A program made the translations under genes and the position numbers. Positions 1 to 11,266 of a stretch of DNA of 64,000 nucleotides are shown here, piece by piece. Location: NCBI RefSeq assembly GCF_026967935.1, contig NZ_JAPVBL010000002.1, positions 636,969 through 700,968 of the forward strand, written 5' to 3'. A model generated the notes under the pieces. The model saw only the letters and a list, made by a program, of their open reading frames with translations, was not told where the DNA came from and searched no databases. This DNA comes from Modestobacter sp. VKM Ac-2982 (GTDB taxonomy: Bacteria > Actinomycetota > Actinomycetes > Mycobacteriales > Geodermatophilaceae). The first letter of the stretch is position 1. Every line of letters starts with the position of its first letter.

Positions 1-169
1 CGCCGTCGGCGTACACGTCGGCGGTGTCGACCAGCGTGCCGCCGGCGTCGACGAAGGCCGTCAGCTGCATCGCGGCCTCGTCCTCGTCGGTGTCGCGGCC
101 CCACGTGAGGGTGCCCAGCCCCAGCCGGGAGACGACGAGCCCACTGCGCCCGAGCGCCCGCTGTTCCAC
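1..169 (-). CDS. Aldo/keto reductase, N-terminal part (cut by window edge)
   Basis: Only the first 56 or so codons are in the window. Read on the minus strand from the GTG at 169 the product begins MEQRALGRSGLVVSRLGLGT and continues through LVDTADVYADG. These are the N-terminal beta-strand and the catalytic Asp and Tyr (D-T-A-D-x-Y) region of NAD(P)H-dependent aldo/keto reductases. A TAGGTT -10-like box lies 8 nt before the GTG, so the message is probably nearly leaderless. It is divergent from uppP. The substrate cannot be inferred, and the catalytic Lys and His would lie outside the window. Confidence 0.8.
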   Translation of the reverse strand, partial: MEQRALGRSGLVVSRLGLGTLTWGRDTDEDEAAMQLTAFVDAGGTLVDTADVYADG

Positions 170-177
170 GACGGGTC

Positions 178-183
178 AACCTA
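178..183 (-). promoter_or_regulatory. -10 box of the aldo/keto reductase gene
   Basis: TAGGTT on the minus strand, 8 nt before the GTG start at 169. There is no Shine-Dalgarno sequence between them, which fits leaderless or near-leaderless transcription. Confidence 0.4.
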
Positions 184-257
184 CCGTTGCCCACCGACGT
201 CCCCGGCAGCGACGAACGTCTCGTGCCGGGGTGCCGGGCCCCGGTGTCCCGGCCACC

Positions 258-263
258 TAGGGT
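258..263 (+). promoter_or_regulatory. -10 box upstream of the uppP leader
   Basis: TAGGGT followed after 7 nt by a GTG at 271 that opens an 18-codon frame ending 2 nt before uppP. The spacing is the same as at the other leaderless starts in this window. Confidence 0.4.
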
Positions 264-270
264 GCCTGTC

Positions 271-327
271 GTGCGCGAGCCCTCGACCTGCCCTGACCAC
301 CGCCCGGCCGAGCAGCGGAGGCGCTGA
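271..327 (+). CDS. Possible leaderless leader peptide (18 aa) before uppP
   Basis: The GTG at 271 sits 7 nt after a TAGGGT -10 box and opens a frame of 18 codons ending in TGA at 325-327, two bases before the uppP GTG. The peptide would be [18 protein letters not shown]. The uppP ribosome-binding sequence (gcggagg) lies inside its last codons, so translating this peptide could couple to uppP. No homology is claimed. It may simply be 5' leader sequence. Confidence 0.25.
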   Translation: MREPSTCPDHRPAEQRRR

Positions 328-329
328 CC

Positions 330-1163
330 GTGGGCTGGTTCGAAGCTCTCGTCCTCGGGGTGGTCCAGGGCCTCACCGAGTTCCTGCCGATCTCCTCCAG
401 CGCCCACCTGCGCGTGGTCGGCGAGGCGTTCGGCTGGGGGGACCCCGGGGCGGCGTTCACCGCGATCACCCAGATCGGCACGGAACTCGCCGTGCTCATC
501 TACTTCCGGCACGACATCTGGCGGATCATCACCGCCTGGGTCCGGGGGCTGTTCGACCGCTCGGCCCGCAGCGACCCCGACGCCCGGATGGGCTGGCTGA
601 TCATCATCGGCAGCCTGCCGATCGTCGTCCTCGGGCTGCTGTTCCAGGACTCGATCGAGACGACCTTCCGCGACCTGCGGATCATCGCCGTCGCGCTGAT
701 CGTCTTCTCGCTCATCCTCTACTGGGCCGACCGGGTGGGCAGCACCGAGCGGGACCTGCCCGACCTGACCGTCAAGCACGGCCTGACCTTCGGCTTCGCC
801 CAGGCGATGGCGCTCATCCCCGGCGTCTCCCGCTCCGGCGGCACCATCACCGCCGGCCGGTTCCTCGGCTACAACCGGGCCGCGGCCGCGCGGTACTCGT
901 TCCTGCTCGCCGTCCCCGCCGTGCTCGGCGCCGGGTTCTTCCAGGCCTACGAGTCCCTGACCGGCGACACCGAGGGCGGAGCACTGTCCTGGGGCCCGAC
1001 GCTCCTGGCCACGGTCATCGCCTTCGGGATCGGCTACGCGGTCATCGCCTGGCTGCTGCGGTACCTGGCCCACGGCAGCTTCGCCCCGTTCGTGGTCTAC
1101 CGGATCGCCCTCGGTGCGCTGGTGCTGGCGCTGGTCGGCACCGGCGTCCTCGAGCCGACCTGA
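330..1163 (+). CDS. uppP: Undecaprenyl-diphosphatase UppP (BacA family)
   Basis: Integral membrane enzyme that dephosphorylates undecaprenyl pyrophosphate to recycle the lipid carrier for peptidoglycan and other envelope polymers. The 277-aa product has the family length and both signature regions: [10 protein letters not shown] at residues 17-26 and PGVSRSGGT near residue 164. The rest is hydrophobic helices with short loops. The GTG at 330 is preceded by gcggagg. In mycobacteria the homologue Rv2136c lies next to the same histidine phosphatase and DUF3090 genes, so this is a conserved cluster. A hairpin repeat follows immediately after the stop. Confidence 0.96.
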   Translation: MGWFEALVLGVVQGLTEFLPISSSAHLRVVGEAFGWGDPGAAFTAITQIGTELAVLIYFRHDIWRIITAWVRGLFDRSARSDPDARMGWLIIIGSLPIVVLGLLFQDSIETTFRDLRIIAVALIVFSLILYWADRVGSTERDLPDLTVKHGLTFGFAQAMALIPGVSRSGGTITAGRFLGYNRAAAARYSFLLAVPAVLGAGFFQAYESLTGDTEGGALSWGPTLLATVIAFGIGYAVIAWLLRYLAHGSFAPFVVYRIALGALVLALVGTGVLEPT

Positions 1164-1167
1164 TGGA

Positions 1168-1222
1168 GGACCCCGTCCTCCTCACCCCCTCGCGAGCTCG
1201 GGGCGAGCCTCTGGACGGGGCC
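1168..1222 (+). repeat. Hairpin repeat, copy A (terminator-like, after uppP)
   Basis: A 55-nt imperfect stem-loop begins 5 nt after the uppP stop. The outer stem pairs ggaccccgtcc with ggacggggcc (one bulged A); the inner stem pairs ctcacccc with ggggcgag. A second copy with different but still complementary stem bases lies after metH at 11181-11236. Both copies share gggcgagcctctggac. It ends 1 nt before the -10 box of the next gene and probably terminates uppP transcription. Confidence 0.65.
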
Positions 1223-1223
1223 T

Positions 1224-1229
1224 TAGAGT
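1224..1229 (+). promoter_or_regulatory. -10 box of the histidine phosphatase gene
   Basis: TAGAGT, 6 nt before the GTG at 1236 with no Shine-Dalgarno sequence, so translation probably starts at the 5' end of the mRNA. Confidence 0.55.
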
Positions 1230-1235
1230 CGTCTG

Positions 1236-1937
1236 GTGACCACCGTCGTGCTGCTCCGACACGGCCGGACGACGGCCAACACCGCCGGCGTGCTCGCCGG
1301 CTGGACCCCTGGGGTCCAGCTGGACGACGCCGGCCGGGCGCAGGTCCAGGCGGTCGCGCAGCGGCTGTCCGGCGTCCCGCTGGCCGCGGTGGTGAGCAGC
1401 CCGCTGGAGCGCTGCCAGCAGACCGCCGGCACGGTCGCCGAGGGCCGGGCCCTGGACGTGCAGACCGACGACCGGTTCGGCGAGGCCCGGTACGGCGACT
1501 GGACCGGGCGCCCGATCAAGGAACTGGTCAAGGAGCCGCTCTGGAAGGTCGTGCAGCAGCACCCCTCTGCCGCGGTCTTCCCCGGCCCCGAGGGCGAGGG
1601 GCTCGCCCAGACCCAGGCGCGCGCGGTGGCCGCCGTCCGGGAGTGGAACGCGAAGCTCGGCCCCGACGCCGTCTGGCTGGTCTGCAGCCACGGCGACGTG
1701 ATCAAGTCGATCTTGGCCGACGCCCTCGGGCTGCACCTGGACTCCTTCCAGCGGATCGTCGTCGACCCGGCGTCCCTGTCGGTCGTCACCTACACCGACA
1801 CCCGGCCCTTCCTGGTCCGGGTGAACGACACTGGCGGGGACGTGTCCGCCCTCATCCCGCCGAAGAAGAAGCGCGGCCGGCGCAAACCCTCCTCCGACGC
1901 GGTCGTCGGGGGCGGCGCGGGCTCCGGCGCCGCGTAA
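1236..1937 (+). CDS. Histidine phosphatase family protein (phosphoglycerate-mutase-like)
   Basis: The 233-aa protein opens with MTTVVLLRHGRTTANTAGVL, the RHG catalytic motif (R8-H9-G10) of the histidine phosphatase superfamily. The second catalytic histidine is in the VCSHGDVIKS segment. It belongs to the actinobacterial branch encoded beside DUF3090 and SCO1664-family genes (Rv2135c neighbourhood). Family members transfer phosphate through a phosphohistidine; the substrate here is unknown. The C-terminal tail is basic and low in complexity (KKKRGRRKPSS). The stop TAA is itself part of the next gene's -10 box. Confidence 0.9.
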   Translation: MTTVVLLRHGRTTANTAGVLAGWTPGVQLDDAGRAQVQAVAQRLSGVPLAAVVSSPLERCQQTAGTVAEGRALDVQTDDRFGEARYGDWTGRPIKELVKEPLWKVVQQHPSAAVFPGPEGEGLAQTQARAVAAVREWNAKLGPDAVWLVCSHGDVIKSILADALGLHLDSFQRIVVDPASLSVVTYTDTRPFLVRVNDTGGDVSALIPPKKKRGRRKPSSDAVVGGGAGSGAA

Positions 1938-1940
1938 CCT
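1935..1940 (+). promoter_or_regulatory. -10 box of the DUF3090 gene
   Basis: TAACCT, 7 nt before the GTG at 1948. Its first three bases are the TAA stop codon of the upstream phosphatase gene. Confidence 0.5.
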
Positions 1941-1947
1941 GATCTCC

Positions 1948-2499
1948 GTGCCTCGTCAGGTCTTCCTCTTCGACCGTCCCTCCCGGTTCGTCGCCGGCAC
2001 GGTGGGCCAGCCCGGCGACCGCACCTTCTACCTGCAGGCCTCCGACGAGGCCGGCCGCACGATCAGCGTGGCGCTGGAGAAGACGCAGGTCCAGGTGCTG
2101 GCCGACCGCATGAGCGAGCTGCTCGACGAGGTGGCCAACCGCGCCGCCGTCGTCGTCCCGCCCGACGCCGACGTCGACGACCTCGAACCGCTCACCGCCC
2201 CCGTCGACGAGGAGTTCCGCGTCGCTGCGATGGGCCTGGCCTGGGACGGCGAGGAGGACGCCGTCGTCGTCGAGGCCGTCGCCGCCGGCGAGGAGCCGAT
2301 CGAGGAGGACGCGATCCTCTCCGACAGCGACGAGGGCCCCGACGCCCTGCGCGTCACGATCACCCCGGTCGCCGCCCGGGCGTTCGTCGCCCGCGCCCGC
2401 CGGGTGATCGCCGCCGGCCGGCCCTCCTGCCCGCTGTGCTCGCTGCCGCTGGACCCGGCCGGTCACGTCTGTCCCCGGCAGAACGGCTACCGCCGCTGA
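1948..2499 (+). CDS. DUF3090 family protein with C-terminal zinc ribbon
   Basis: A 183-aa soluble protein starting MPRQVFLFDRPSRFVAGTVG, typical of the actinobacterial DUF3090 family. The C-terminus has CPLCSLPLDPAGHVCPRQNGYRR, whose Cys-x2-Cys and further Cys/His residues look like a zinc ribbon. The family has no established biochemical function. It is almost always next to the SCO1664-family gene, as here, where the next start lies 12 nt after this stop. That spacing suggests one transcript and related roles. Confidence 0.9.
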   Translation: MPRQVFLFDRPSRFVAGTVGQPGDRTFYLQASDEAGRTISVALEKTQVQVLADRMSELLDEVANRAAVVVPPDADVDDLEPLTAPVDEEFRVAAMGLAWDGEEDAVVVEAVAAGEEPIEEDAILSDSDEGPDALRVTITPVAARAFVARARRVIAAGRPSCPLCSLPLDPAGHVCPRQNGYRR

Positions 2500-2511
2500 C
2501 CCGGCGCAGCG

Positions 2512-3375
2512 ATGACGGCGCCTGATCCCCGCGACGACCGGCTGGAGCACCCGCTGACCGACGAGCCCCTCGAGCTGGACGACGAGCTCGACGACGACGA
2601 GCTGGACGGCGACGTCGTCGAGCTGGACCTCGCCGGGCTCGACCACGGCGACCGCCGGCCACCCAGCGGCGCCGACGAGGTCGCCACCCTGCTCCGCGAG
2701 GGTGCGCTGGACATGGAGGGCCGGCTGCTCGACGCCAGCAACGTCACCCTCATCGGGGCGATCCGCACCGAGGAGCTGGCCGCCACCTGCGTGTACAAGC
2801 CGGTGGCGGGGGAGCGGCCGCTGTGGGACTTCCCCGACGGCACGCTCGCCGGCCGGGAGATCAGCGCGCACCTGGTGTCGGAGGCCACCGGCTGGTCGAT
2901 CGTGCCGCCCACCGTCCTGCGCGAGGGCCCGTTCGGCCCCGGCATGGTCCAGCTCTGGATGGACGCCGACCCCACCGTCGAGCTCACCGAGTTCGTCCGG
3001 CTCGACGTCCCCGAGCTCCGCCGGATGGCCGTCTTCGACGCCGTGGTGAACAACGCCGACCGCAAGGGCGGCCACATCATCCCGATGCCCGGCGGCCACG
3101 TGTACGGCGTCGACCACGGCATCTGCTTCTCCGCCGAGCCCAAGCTGCGCACCCTGCTGTGGCGCTGGGCCGGCAAGCCGCTCACCGCCGAGGCGGTCAC
3201 CGTCCTGCACGAGCTGGACGACCAGCTGCGCGGTGAGCTGGGCGACCAGCTGCACGAGCACCTCACCCGGCGCGAGGTGCGGCGCACCCAGCAACGGGTG
3301 GCCGAGCTGCTCCGCACCGGCGTGCACCCCCAGCCCAGCGGGGAGTGGCCCGCGCTGCCCTGGCCGCCGTTCTGA
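2512..3375 (+). CDS. SCO1664 family protein (kinase-fold, DUF3090 partner)
   Basis: A 287-aa protein with a very acidic N-terminal stretch (roughly residues 1-45, rich in Glu, Asp and Leu), followed by the conserved SCO1664-family core. LREGALDMEGRLLDASNVT and the later NNADRKGGHI and VDHGICF segments resemble the catalytic-loop and metal-binding regions of PI3/PI4-kinase-like folds (family knowledge, not tested). Its substrate is unknown. The start ATG at 2512 follows the DUF3090 stop closely, so the two are probably co-transcribed. Confidence 0.88.
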   Translation: MTAPDPRDDRLEHPLTDEPLELDDELDDDELDGDVVELDLAGLDHGDRRPPSGADEVATLLREGALDMEGRLLDASNVTLIGAIRTEELAATCVYKPVAGERPLWDFPDGTLAGREISAHLVSEATGWSIVPPTVLREGPFGPGMVQLWMDADPTVELTEFVRLDVPELRRMAVFDAVVNNADRKGGHIIPMPGGHVYGVDHGICFSAEPKLRTLLWRWAGKPLTAEAVTVLHELDDQLRGELGDQLHEHLTRREVRRTQQRVAELLRTGVHPQPSGEWPALPWPPF

Positions 3376-3431
3376 GCTGCGCGGGCAGCTGATCGGCTGA
3401 CTTCTCGGGACCGGGGTGCCAGGGTGGGGGA

Positions 3432-3818
3432 GTGCCTCATCGGAGCCGACTCGCGATCCTGTTGATCGACCTGCCGCCGCACCTGCACGACCGGGGCCAG
3501 GCGTTCTGGTCCGCCGCGACGGGCCACCCCGTGGAGCCCGACACCATCGACGACGCGTGGTCCTCGCTCGGTTCCTTCGCCGACGGCTTCCACCTGGAGG
3601 TCCAGCGCACCGGGGTGGGCACCCCGCCGCGCTGGCACGTGGACATCGAGACCGACGACGTGCACGCCGAGGTGGCCCGGCTGGAGGCCCTCGGGGCGAT
3701 CCGGATGGTCGACATGGGCGGGTTCTGGCAGATGAAGGACCCCGCCGGGCTGCTGTTCTGCGTGGTCGGCATCCAGACCGGGGAGGAGTTCGAGCGGCAC
3801 GCCACCACCTGGCCGTGA
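3432..3818 (+). CDS. VOC family (glyoxalase/bleomycin-resistance fold) protein
   Basis: A 128-aa protein with the beta-alpha-beta-beta-beta pattern of the vicinal oxygen chelate superfamily. It includes DLPPHLHDRGQAFWSAATGH at the N-terminus, WHVDIETDDVHAEVARLEALGA in the middle and WQMKDPAGLLFCVV near the end. Two repeats of the module are compressed into one chain. Metal ligands cannot be assigned with certainty and the substrate is unknown. It lies between the SCO1664-family gene and mshC on the same strand, with a GTG start. Confidence 0.8.
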   Translation: MPHRSRLAILLIDLPPHLHDRGQAFWSAATGHPVEPDTIDDAWSSLGSFADGFHLEVQRTGVGTPPRWHVDIETDDVHAEVARLEALGAIRMVDMGGFWQMKDPAGLLFCVVGIQTGEEFERHATTWP

Positions 3819-3874
3819 TGGCCCGGCCGGCCCGGTAACGGCGGGCGGCGTGCCGCCCTGTCGGTGGCCGGATC

Positions 3875-3880
3875 TAGGCT
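3875..3880 (+). promoter_or_regulatory. -10 box of mshC
   Basis: TAGGCT, 6 nt before the GTG at 3887 with no ribosome-binding sequence. This suggests a leaderless mshC transcript independent of the upstream genes. Confidence 0.55.
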
Positions 3881-3886
3881 CCTGCC

Positions 3887-5170
3887 GTGCTCTCCTGGCC
3901 TGCCCCGCTGCTCCCCACCCTGCCCGGGTCCGGCCCCGCCCTGCGGCTGTACGACACCGCCCGCGGCGAGGTGGTCGACACCTCCCCGGGCCGCACGGCC
4001 CGGATGTACGTCTGCGGCATCACGCCCTACGACGCCACCCACCTCGGCCACGCCGCCACCTACCTGGCCTTCGACCTGGTCAACCGGGTCTGGCGCGATG
4101 CCCGGCACGCCGTGCACTACGTGCAGAACGTCACCGACGTCGACGACCCGCTGTTCGAGCGGGCCGACCGCGACGGCGAGGACTGGATCGTCCTGGGTAT
4201 GCGCGAGACGGCGCTCTTCCGCGAGGACATGACCGCGCTGCGGGTGCTGCCGCCGGAGGACTTCGTCGGCGCCGTCGAGTCGATCCCGCGGATCGCCGCC
4301 CACGTGGAGACCCTGTGGGACGCCGGCCTGGCCTACCAGCTGGACGACGGCACCGGCGACGTGTACCACGACGTCGCCCAGGCGCCCGGGTTCGGCTCCG
4401 AGTCCGGCTACGACGAGGAGACCATGCTCCGGCTGTCCGCCGAGCGGGGCGGCGACCCCGACCGGGCGGGCAAGCGGCACGCACTCGACCCGCTGCTGTG
4501 GCGGGGCGCTCGCGAGGGTGAACCGTCCTGGCCCGGGCCGCGCGGCGTCGAGGGCCGCCCGGGCTGGCACGTCGAGTGCGCGACGATCGCACTCGACAAG
4601 ATCGGCATGGGCTTCGACGTCCAAGGGGGCGGGAGCGACCTGGTCTTCCCGCACCACGAGTACTCCGCCGTCCACGCCGAGGCGCTCACCGGCAGCAAGC
4701 CCTTCGCCCGGGCCTACGTGCACGCCGCGATGATCGGGCTGGACGGCGAGAAGATGAGCAAGAGCCGGGGCAACCTGGTCTTCGTCTCCCGGCTCCGCGG
4801 CGACCGCACCGACCCGATGGCGATCCGGCTGGCCCTGCTGTCCGGGCACTACCGCACCGACCGGGCCTGGACCCCGGACCTGCTGGCGCAGGCACAGCGG
4901 CGCTTGGACACCTGGCGGCGCGCGGCCGAGCTGCCCGTGGGCGCCCCGGCCGGCCCGGTGCTGGCCGCCGTCCGGGAGCGGCTGGCCGACGACCTCGACA
5001 CCCCCGGCGCGATCGCCGCCGTCGACCGCTGGGCCGCCGCGAGCCTCGCCGAGGCAGCCTCCGGTCCGGGCCTGCCCGCCGCGCAGGCGAGCGACGACTG
5101 GGACGAGCAGTCCCCGGCCGTCGTCCGCGACCTCGTCGACGCGCTGCTCGGCGTGGCCCTGGCGCCGTGA
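3887..5170 (+). CDS. mshC: L-cysteine:1D-myo-inositol 2-amino-2-deoxy-alpha-D-glucopyranoside ligase MshC
   Basis: ATP-dependent ligase that joins cysteine to GlcN-inositol, the third step of mycothiol synthesis in the cytoplasm. The 427-aa chain is a class I aminoacyl-tRNA-synthetase-like fold related to Cys[18 protein letters not shown] carries the zinc-ligand Cys43 and the HIGH-like HLGH at 52-55. KMSKS is at about residues 289-293, and the [14 protein letters not shown] zinc-site region is present. The start is set by the leaderless -10 box. The stop overlaps the next start (GTGA), so the HD hydrolase downstream is translationally coupled. Confidence 0.96.
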   Translation: MLSWPAPLLPTLPGSGPALRLYDTARGEVVDTSPGRTARMYVCGITPYDATHLGHAATYLAFDLVNRVWRDARHAVHYVQNVTDVDDPLFERADRDGEDWIVLGMRETALFREDMTALRVLPPEDFVGAVESIPRIAAHVETLWDAGLAYQLDDGTGDVYHDVAQAPGFGSESGYDEETMLRLSAERGGDPDRAGKRHALDPLLWRGAREGEPSWPGPRGVEGRPGWHVECATIALDKIGMGFDVQGGGSDLVFPHHEYSAVHAEALTGSKPFARAYVHAAMIGLDGEKMSKSRGNLVFVSRLRGDRTDPMAIRLALLSGHYRTDRAWTPDLLAQAQRRLDTWRRAAELPVGAPAGPVLAAVRERLADDLDTPGAIAAVDRWAAASLAEAASGPGLPAAQASDDWDEQSPAVVRDLVDALLGVALAP

Positions 5171-6216
5171 CCGGGCCGCCGTCGGCGTTCCGGCTCGCCG
5201 ACCGGGGCACCCGGGAACGAGCCGAGGAGCTGCTGGCCCCCGGCGCGGCCCGGTCGGTCGCCACCCGCGGCCGGGCCCGGCCCGAGCCCGAGGACGCGCT
5301 CCGGACGGCGTACGAGCGCGACCGCGACCGGATCCTGCACGCCAAGGCGTTTCGGCGGCTCAAGCACAAGACGCAGGTGTTCCTGCACCCCGACGGCGAC
5401 CACTTCGTCACCCGGTTGACCCACACCCTCCAGGTCACCCAGGTCGCCCGCTCACTGGCCGCGGCCCTGTCGCTCAACGAGCCGCTCGCCGAGGCGATCG
5501 CACTGGCCCACGACGTCGGCCACTCGCCCTTCGGCCACATCGGCGAGGAGGCGCTGGAGCCCTACGTCGAGGGCGGCTGGCACCACGCCGCCCAGGGGGT
5601 CCGGATCGTCGAGGTGCTCGAGGACCTCAACCTCACCTGGGAGGTCCGGGACGGCGTCCGGGCGCACAGCTGGAAGATCAGCCCGCCGCCGGCCACCCAC
5701 GAGGCCGAGTGCGTGCGGTACGCCGACCGGATCGGGTACCTGTCCCACGACGCGCTGGACGCCGTGCGGGCCGGTGTCCTGCGGGCCGGTGACCTGCCCG
5801 CCCGCACCCGCAGCACGTTCGGCGCACCGGGCAGCGCGATGGTCGGGGCGATGATCGAGGCGGTGGTCGAGGGCACCCTGTCGGCGGCCAACACCACCGG
5901 CGCCGTCGTCATGGCCCCCGACGCGCTGGAGGCCATGCAGGAGCTGCGGGCCTTCATGTTCGCCCGGGTGTACGAGTCCGACACCGCCGCCGGGCAGAAG
6001 CACGTGGCCATCGAGGTGATCCGCCGGCTCGTCGACCACCACCTGGCCCACCCCGAGCTGATCCCGGCGAGCTACCGGGACACCGAGGCCGACCCGGTCA
6101 CCCAGGTCGTCGACTACGTGACCGGGATGACCGACCGGTTCGCCCTCACCACCTATGACCGGCTCTTCGACGACACCGCCACCATCCGGATGCGCCCGCT
6201 GCTCGTCACCCCCTGA
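5167..6216 (+). CDS. dgt: dGTPase-like HD-domain triphosphohydrolase
   Basis: HD-superfamily protein of 349 aa related to deoxyguanosinetriphosphate triphosphohydrolases, which cleave dNTPs to nucleoside and tripolyphosphate. The metal-binding residues are visible: His in [17 protein letters not shown], the His-Asp pair in [13 protein letters not shown], and the later Asp in [13 protein letters not shown]. It is shorter than the usual primase-linked actinobacterial Dgt (about 420 aa), so it belongs to the shorter branch. The open frame extends upstream into mshC; the GTG at 5167 overlapping the mshC stop is the likely start. A strong hairpin follows the stop. Confidence 0.85.
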   Translation: MTGPPSAFRLADRGTRERAEELLAPGAARSVATRGRARPEPEDALRTAYERDRDRILHAKAFRRLKHKTQVFLHPDGDHFVTRLTHTLQVTQVARSLAAALSLNEPLAEAIALAHDVGHSPFGHIGEEALEPYVEGGWHHAAQGVRIVEVLEDLNLTWEVRDGVRAHSWKISPPPATHEAECVRYADRIGYLSHDALDAVRAGVLRAGDLPARTRSTFGAPGSAMVGAMIEAVVEGTLSAANTTGAVVMAPDALEAMQELRAFMFARVYESDTAAGQKHVAIEVIRRLVDHHLAHPELIPASYRDTEADPVTQVVDYVTGMTDRFALTTYDRLFDDTATIRMRPLLVTP

Positions 6217-6238
6217 GCGGGAGGGCCACCACGAGAAC

Positions 6239-6281
6239 GGGCTGAGGGTCGTCATCCCGTGGAGATGACGACCCTCAGCCC
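6239..6281. terminator. Bidirectional hairpin terminator between dgt and the PAC2 gene
   Basis: Perfect 18-bp stem: 6239-6256 pairs with 6264-6281, with a 7-nt loop (ccgtgga). It lies between two convergent genes and can serve both strands. Confidence 0.85.
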
Positions 6282-6305
6282 GCGCTGATCATGAAGCGGC
6301 CGGGC

Positions 6306-7166
6306 TCAGCTCGTGCCGCCGCGGCGGCGCAAGTACCTCTCGAACTCGCGGGCGATCTGGTCGCCGTTGGCCTGGGACAGGTCGGTCGCGGTCTGCCGCT
6401 CCTCGAGCGAGCGCACGTACTCCACGACCTCCTCGTCCTCCTGGGCCATCTCGTCGACGGTCTTCACCCACTCGTCGGCCTGCTCGGGCAGGGTGCCGAG
6501 CGGGACGGTGACCTCCAGGACCTCCTCGACCCGGGTCAGCAGCGCCATCGTCGCCCGGGGGGCGGGGGGCTGGGAGACGTAGTGCGGCACGGCTGCCCAG
6601 AAGCTCACCGCCGGCAGGCCGGCCTGCACGCAGGCATCGGCGAAGACGCCCAGGATGCCGGTCGGGCCCTGGTAGGTGGACGTCTCCACGCCCCACTGGC
6701 GCGCCGACTCCGCGTCGTAGGCCGACCCCGTCACCGGGGTGGGACGGGTGTGCGGCGTGTCGGCCAGCAGCGCTCCGAGCGCGACCACCGTCTGGGCGCC
6801 GAGCTCCTGGCACAGCTCGATCAGCTCGTCGCAGAAGCTGCGCCAGCGCATGTTCGGCTCGATGCCGCGGATGAGGACGACGTGCCGCTCACTGCCCGGC
6901 GGCTTGGCCACCGAGAGGCGGGTGGTGGGCCACTCGACCCGGCGGCTGACGCCGTCGACCAGGGAGACCGTCGGCCGGTTGACCTGGAAGTCGTAGTAGT
7001 CCTCGGGGTCCAGCGCGGCGAGCGGGGTGGCGTCCCAGATCAGTTCCAGGTGCTCCACGGCGCCGGTGGCGGCGTCCCCGGCGTCGTTCCATCCCTCGAA
7101 CGCGACCACGACCACGGGGTCGTCCAGCTCGGGCAGGTCGTCAGCGTCGGACTTCGGATCGATCAC
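6306..7166 (-). CDS. PAC2 family protein (proteasome-assembly-chaperone-like)
   Basis: A 286-aa protein with the PAC2-family opening PVVVVAFEGWNDAGDAATGAVEHL and later RGIEPNMRWRSFCDELIEL and ALGALLADTPHTRP. Archaeal and eukaryotic relatives assist proteasome assembly; a bacterial role has not been established. The M. tuberculosis relative Rv2125 is also near metH and upstream of the proteasome locus. Here the proteasome genes lie about 11 kb further on. The C-terminus is charged and probably helical (RSLEERQTATDLSQANGDQI). The GTG start at 7166 is preceded by a leaderless -10 box. Confidence 0.88.
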   Translation of the reverse strand: MIDPKSDADDLPELDDPVVVVAFEGWNDAGDAATGAVEHLELIWDATPLAALDPEDYYDFQVNRPTVSLVDGVSRRVEWPTTRLSVAKPPGSERHVVLIRGIEPNMRWRSFCDELIELCQELGAQTVVALGALLADTPHTRPTPVTGSAYDAESARQWGVETSTYQGPTGILGVFADACVQAGLPAVSFWAAVPHYVSQPPAPRATMALLTRVEEVLEVTVPLGTLPEQADEWVKTVDEMAQEDEEVVEYVRSLEERQTATDLSQANGDQIAREFERYLRRRGGTS

Positions 7167-7172
7167 CCTTCG

Positions 7173-7178
7173 AGCCTA
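7173..7178 (-). promoter_or_regulatory. -10 box of the PAC2 gene
   Basis: TAGGCT on the minus strand, 6 nt before the GTG at 7166; no ribosome-binding sequence between them. Confidence 0.55.
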
Positions 7179-7378
7179 CGTCGATCCCGCCAGCCGGCCC
7201 GGCCGCGCGTGGGGTGGCTGGGGCGCCCGGACCCCCGAGGTGCACGCGGGCAGGGGAGCGGAGTGAGACGATGGGGGCGCTGTTCGAGGACGACGAGGTC
7301 GCTCGCCCGTCGGAGTTGCCAGGGCCCTGGCGCCGGACGCCTCCGTGACCGTGCCCGATCGACGACCGAGGACTGCCC

Positions 7379-11179
<3,801 letters not shown>

Positions 11180-11180
11180 A

Positions 11181-11236
11181 GGACCCTGGGCCCCCTCACC
11201 CTTCGCAGGCTCAGGGCGAGCCTCTGGACCAGGGCC
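11181..11236 (+). repeat. Hairpin repeat, copy B (terminator-like, after metH)
   Basis: Begins 1 nt after the metH TAA stop. It has the same architecture as copy A after uppP, but the outer stem is built from ccctgg and ccaggg instead of ccccgtcc and ggacgggg. The inner stem is ctcaccc with gggcgag. The pairing is kept while bases change, which argues that the structure is what matters. Probably terminates metH. Confidence 0.65.
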
Positions 11237-11266
11237 GACGGTGGAGCTCCGCGCAGGTTCACGGGG

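Noticed and set aside
7167..7378. Cobalamin riboswitch before metH
   Set aside because: The gap lacks a recognisable B12 box and is short for a complete cobalamin aptamer.
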